A stretch of DNA of 64,000 bases from Liolophura sinensis (taxonomy: Eukaryota; Mollusca; Polyplacophora; Chitonida; Chitonidae): NCBI RefSeq assembly GCF_032854445.1, contig NC_088300.1, forward strand, positions 124,001 through 188,000, read 5' to 3'. The position numbers were made by a program, and so were the translations under genes. The notes beneath the pieces were generated by a model, which saw only the letters and a list, made by a program, of their open reading frames with translations, ran no database searches and was not told the origin of the DNA. Numbering within the stretch: the stretch's first letter is position 1; the number at the start of each line of letters is the position of its first letter. Below, one piece after another: positions 55,801 to 61,800 of the stretch.

Positions 55801-58800
55801 GTTGATTCTGTGAGTCTCTTTCACTTATCCGGATACTCACCTGACCTGTGGTAACAATATTTCACGTTGATTCTGTGAGTCTCTTTCACTGATTCTGATA
55901 CTCACCTGAACACACAAGCAAGTTTCACACATTTAAATATTTTCATGGTTGATATGAAGTGAACAGAGACAAGTGTTCTTTGCATTGACTATAGTATTGT
56001 TGATGAGGAGACGTCCTACGTGGTGGGAAACCAAACAAAGTGCTAGCTATTTGTGTTCACTCCCTGTCAGACACAAACACAGCTTACATTCTGTCTCCAT
56101 AAAACACACAAATGCAAACTTTTTTTTATTATATTAGAGGAATTACATTGCTCTGAAATTCTTTCTAATGTCTTTGAACTTTTTGGTCTTAAATGGCATT
56201 AATAGATAGATGTTATATTAGCTAGTGGTACTGACACAGTGTGATGACGTTACAGGAGCAGGAGATGGAGAAGCAAAAGCTGCTGTTTGAGCAGTCACGG
56301 CTGGCTGACCGCGGGGCTGCTGAGATGGTGCTACTTTATATTAGTGCCAGCAGAGGTTTGTCTCTCATTTTGTACACGTGGGAATGATGGAAGAAACATC
56401 AATACCCTAAATGAACTAACATTTCGCTCACAAAAGTGCATTTCTAGAGGCAAATAAATGTCATAAAATATTATTTCTGGTGATGAAGCTTACAATTTTC
56501 CAGTAGAATATCATCGCATGTTAAAAGCAACATCAAAACACTCTAACAAAGTCATCAGAACTCAGGAAAAATAGTCATGGACGAAATTTATGCTCATTTA
56601 TGGTATGTAATGCATTGGCTGTAAGCAAAATGTTTCATTTTAAATCTTCACAAAGCAGAACATTTACACTGAAGCTGGCCTTTTTTCCTACAATAACGGT
56701 GCTCCAGTTTTTGACAGGATATTTGGATGACATAACATGACAAGAAGTCTCTGTTTGTCTGCGAGAGACAGCAGGCTTTGTGCTTTCTCGCTCTTTAAAC
56801 ATGTGAAATCTTACAGATTGAAAGGAAAAGTATTGTCTGAAAGTTGAATGGTCAGTGGTCATTTTTTATTCTTTTGTATGTCATGTGTGATTTGTTTATA
56901 TGTAAAGCTGAGTTTTTTGTTCGTAACATTGAGTTATTTAATAGTGTGTAATGTTGGGGTAAATTTGATCAAGTTGTTTGTATAATGTTGCAGGTGTCTC
57001 TGGAGAAATGACATCTAGCACAATTGAACTGGGTATATCATTACTCAGGGGAGGTAACCAAGATGTTCAAAAGGTAATTTCCCCTCTCAAAGCAGAAGGT
57101 AAAAACACTGATGAAGTGAGATAATTTTACAATAATACTACAAGCTGTTCTTATTTTGCTATAAATCTGTGTCGTGAATTTGCATAATCTTTTCACCTGA
57201 ACTGTGAATATACATCACACGAAGTAAATCTGTCATTTGCAGAGCATGTTAAAACACCTGAGGGACAAGAAGGATGTTGGCTTCTTCACCTCTCTGGCAG
57301 GTCTGATGCAGCAGTGCAGGTAATGCTGTTCAAGCTGGTTCTTTGCTACATCTTACTCACATAGATCTAGGTTGAAAAATGGAATGACAATTTAAATGGG
57401 AATGGTTCATCAAACATTGTTTTAGGAGAAATAATGTCTCGTGCAAGCTGTAGTATTTTTTCTTGCAGTTGCCGTCCTGGCCAGTAAATGACTGAAGATG
57501 ACAGTGTATATATTGGCACATGTTGAGAAGGTTTACATTGAAATGTGTAGTTTCACAGTGAGAACGTACAGTTGGTAATCTGACAGACTTGTTCAGGTAT
57601 CACATCTATTGATCGGTAGGTATAACTGTCATATGTCAACTGTACTGACTTCTACCTGCAGTGTGCTGGACCTGGACGCATTTGAGCGCTGTAACAAGGC
57701 TGAGGGCCTGGGGATGAGCTCTGATGCAGGTGCAGGAGAGAAGAACCTCCATGATGCTGAGGACACGTGTAAACTGTTTAGGTTCCTACAGCTGCTCTGT
57801 GAGGGCCACAACCTAGGTAAGAGTTAGGTGTGGAGGTAAAGTGAGGGAGGGGATGAAGAGCCAGGTGTGGAGGTAGAGTGAAGAGGGAATGAACAGCCAG
57901 GTGTGTGGGTAGAGTGAGGAGGGAATGAAGAGACAGATGTGGAGGTAGATTGAAGAAGGAATGAAGAGACAGGTGTGGAGGTAGATTGAGGAGGGAATGA
58001 AGAGACAGGTGTGGAGGTAGAGTGAGGAGGGAATGAAGAAGCAGGTGTGGAGATAGAGTGAGGAGGGAATGAAGAGCCAGGTGTGGAGGTAAAGTGAGGG
58101 AGGGGATGAAGAACCAGATGTGGAGGTAAAGCGAGGGAGGGGATGAAGAGAAAGGTGTGGCGGTAGAGTGAAGAGGGAATGAAGAGCCAGGTGTGTGGGT
58201 AGAGGGAGGGAATAAAGAAACAGGTGTGGAGGTAGAGTGAAGAGGGAATGAAGAGCCAGGTGGGGAGGTAGATTGAGGAGGGAATGAAGAGACAGGTGTG
58301 GAGGTAGAGTGAAGAGGGAATGAAGAGCCAGGTGTGTGGGTAGAGGGAGGGAATGAAGAAACAGGTGTGGGGGTGGAGTGAAGAGGGAATGAAGAAGCAG
58401 GTGTGGGGGTAGAGTGAAGAGGGAATGAAGAGACAGGTGTGGAGGATGAGTGAGGGAGGGGATGAAGAAGCAGGTGCGGAGGTAGAGTGAAGAGGGAATG
58501 AAGAGCCAGGTGTGTGGGTAGAGGGAGGGAATAAAGAAACAGGTGTGGAGGTAGAGTGAAGAGGGAATGAAGAGCCAGGTGTGGAGGTAGATTGAGGAGG
58601 GAATGAAGAGACAGATGTTGAGGTAGAGTGAGGAGGGAATGAAGAGCCAGGTGTGTGGGTAGAGGGAGGGAATGAAGAAACAGGTGTGGAGGTAGACTGA
58701 AGAGGGAATGAAGAAGCAGGTGTGTGGGTAGAGGGAGAGAATGAAGAAACAAGTGTGGGGGTAGAGTGAAGAGGGAATGAAGAAGCAGATGTGTGGGTAG

Positions 58801-61800
58801 AGGGAGGGAATGAAGAGACAGGTGTGGAGGAAGAGTGAGGGAGGGAATAAAGAAACAGGTGTGGAGGTAGAGTGAAGAGGGAATGAAGAGCCAGGTGTGG
58901 AGGTAGATTGAGGAGGGAATGAAGAGACAGGTGTGGAGGTAGAGTGAAGAGGGAATGAAGAGCCAGGTGGGGAGGTAGATTGAGGAGGGAATGAAGAGAC
59001 AGGTGTGGAGGTAGAGTGAAGAGGGAATGAAGAGCCAGGTGTAGAGGTAGAGTGAGGCGGGAATGAAGAGACAGGTATGGAGGTAGAGGGAGGAGGGAAT
59101 GAAGAGTCAGGTGCGTGGGTAGTGAGAGGGAATGAAGAGCCAGGTGTGGAGGTAGAGTGAGGGAGGGAATGAAGAGGCAGGTGTACAGGTAGAGTGAGGC
59201 GGGAATGAAGAGACAGGTGTAGAGGTAGGGTGAGGAGGGAATGAAGAACCAGGTGTGGAGGTAGATTGAGGAGGGAGTGAAGACCCAGGTGTGGAGGTAG
59301 ATTGAGGAGGGAGTGAAGACCCAGGTGTGGAGGTACATGTAGAGTGAAGAGGGAGTGAAGAGCCAGGTGTGGAGGTAGTTTGAGGAGGGAATGAAGCGCC
59401 ATGTGTGGAGGTAGATTGAGGAAGGAATGAAGAGCCAGGTGTGGAGGTAGATTGAGGAGGGAATGAAGACCCAGGTGTCAGGCTGATCAAGCAGGTTGGG
59501 GTAAAATTCATGGTTGATAAACCCTATTCCAGTTCTGCTGAACTCGATTTTTGTTAATCTCACGAGAGCCAAGGGATTTGTGATTGCGGGAAGTCTTGTC
59601 ACATTTCACTAGGTTTGCGTGGATGACGGATGTACTTTAGGATTATTATTTATTTTGAGGCTTACATCTATATACCATGGATCAGCATACATGTATATAC
59701 CAGTGCATCCCAGCATACATGTATATACCAGTGCATCCCAGCATACATGTATATACCAATGCATCCCAGCATACATGTATATACCAATGCATCCCAGCAT
59801 ACATGTATATACCAGTGCATCCCAGCATACATGTATATACCAGTGCATCCCAGCATACATGTATATACCAATGCATCCCAGCATACATGTATATACCAGT
59901 GCATCCCAGCATACATGTATATACCAGTGCATCCCAGCATACATGTATATACCAATGCATCCCAGCATACATGTATATACCAGTGCATCCCAGCATACAT
60001 GTATATACCAGTGCATCCCAGCATACATGTATATACCAATGCATCCCAGCATACATGTATATACCAGTGCATCCCAGCATACATGTATATACCAGTGCAT
60101 CCCAGCATACATGTATATACCAATGCATCCCAGTATACATGTATATACCAGTGCATCCCAGCATACATGTATATACCAATGCATCCCAGCATACATGTAT
60201 ATACCAGTGCATCCCAGTATACATGTATATACCAGTGCCTCCCAGCATACATGTATATACCAATGCATCCCAGCATACATGTATATTCCAATGCATCCCA
60301 GCATACATGTATATACCAATGCATCCCAGCATACATGTATATACCAGTGCATCCCAGCATACATGTATATACCAATGCATCCCAGCATACATGTATATTC
60401 CAATGCATCCCAGCATACATGTATATACCAGTGCCTCCCAGCATACATGTATATACCAATGCATCCCAGCATACATGTATATTCCAATGCATCCCAGCAT
60501 ACATGTATATACCAATGCATCCCAGCATACATGTATATACCAATGGATCCCAGCATACATGTATATACCAATGCATCCCAGCATACATGTATATACCAGT
60601 GCCTCCCAGCATACATGTATATACCAGTGCATCCCAGCATACATGTATATACCAGTGCCTCCCAGCATACATGTATATTCCAATGCATCCCAGCATACAT
60701 GTATATTCCAATGCATCCCAGCATACATGTATATACCAGTGCATCCCAGCATACATGTATATACCAATGCATCCCAGCATACATGTATATTCCAATGCAT
60801 CCCAGCATACATGTATATACCAATGGATCCCAGCATACATGTATATACCAATGCATCCAGCATACATGTATATACCAAGGACACGTACACAGCTGACTTT
60901 ACACTTTTATGATGTCTCATGATCCTCTCCACAAGTCAATCTGGTTTCAGAGCCCAACACTCCTGTCTGACAGCACTTACAAAAATAACTGAACAATGGG
61001 CAAGTGCTATGGGTATGGATAATGAAGACATTGTAGGTGCTATCATGATAGACTTTAAAAAACCCTTTGACTTGGTGGCCCATATTTACCAGTTTAGTAA
61101 CACAACTCTCACATGGTTTTCCTCTTACCTGACATCAAGGATGCAAAGAGTGTCAGTTAGTAACATCTATTCAGCTCCTCTGACTGTTCAGAGCGGCGTA
61201 CCTGAGGGTTCTATACTGGGCCCTTTACTGTTTATCTGTTTTTCAATGACATGGTACTTTGTGTAAATGAGTGTAGCATTGACAACTATACAGATGACAC
61301 AACCTTGTGTGTTTCATCCAAGACTGTGTTAGAGCTTGAACAAAAGCTTCAAGCTGATATCAAAGTACTGAAAATTGGTGTCTCCAGAATAAGATGACTA
61401 TTCATCAAAATAAGACCAAGTTCATGTTGATAGGTTCTGCCAGAAAAATAAAGAATAGTACAATTGACTATACACCATCAATAAGCATTAATAAGGTACC
61501 AATTGAAAGAGTGTATAACCAAAAGCTGCTTGGTTTCCATCTTGATGACAGCCTCGAGTTTAATTTTCATGTTAATCATGTATGCTCAACAGTTTCAAAA
61601 TTGCTTCCTGTCAGGAGGAAAAACAGAACACTTTTCCCAGAAAACATTCGACTGCTGTTTTGTAACAGCTTTATACTACCTCACATTTATTATTGCTTAA
61701 GTATTTAGGGGAACTGCTCTAAAGACCTTTTACATCAAGTTTTCAAACTGCAGAAAACTGCTGTCCGTCTTATGCTGAATGTGGACAGACAGACCCCAAC

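Noticed and set aside
57778-60932. Long Leu/His/Ser and Tyr/Cys-rich open frames on both strands
   Set aside because: Explained by the 36-bp and 28-bp arrays. All frames are open equally and there is no independent coding signal.
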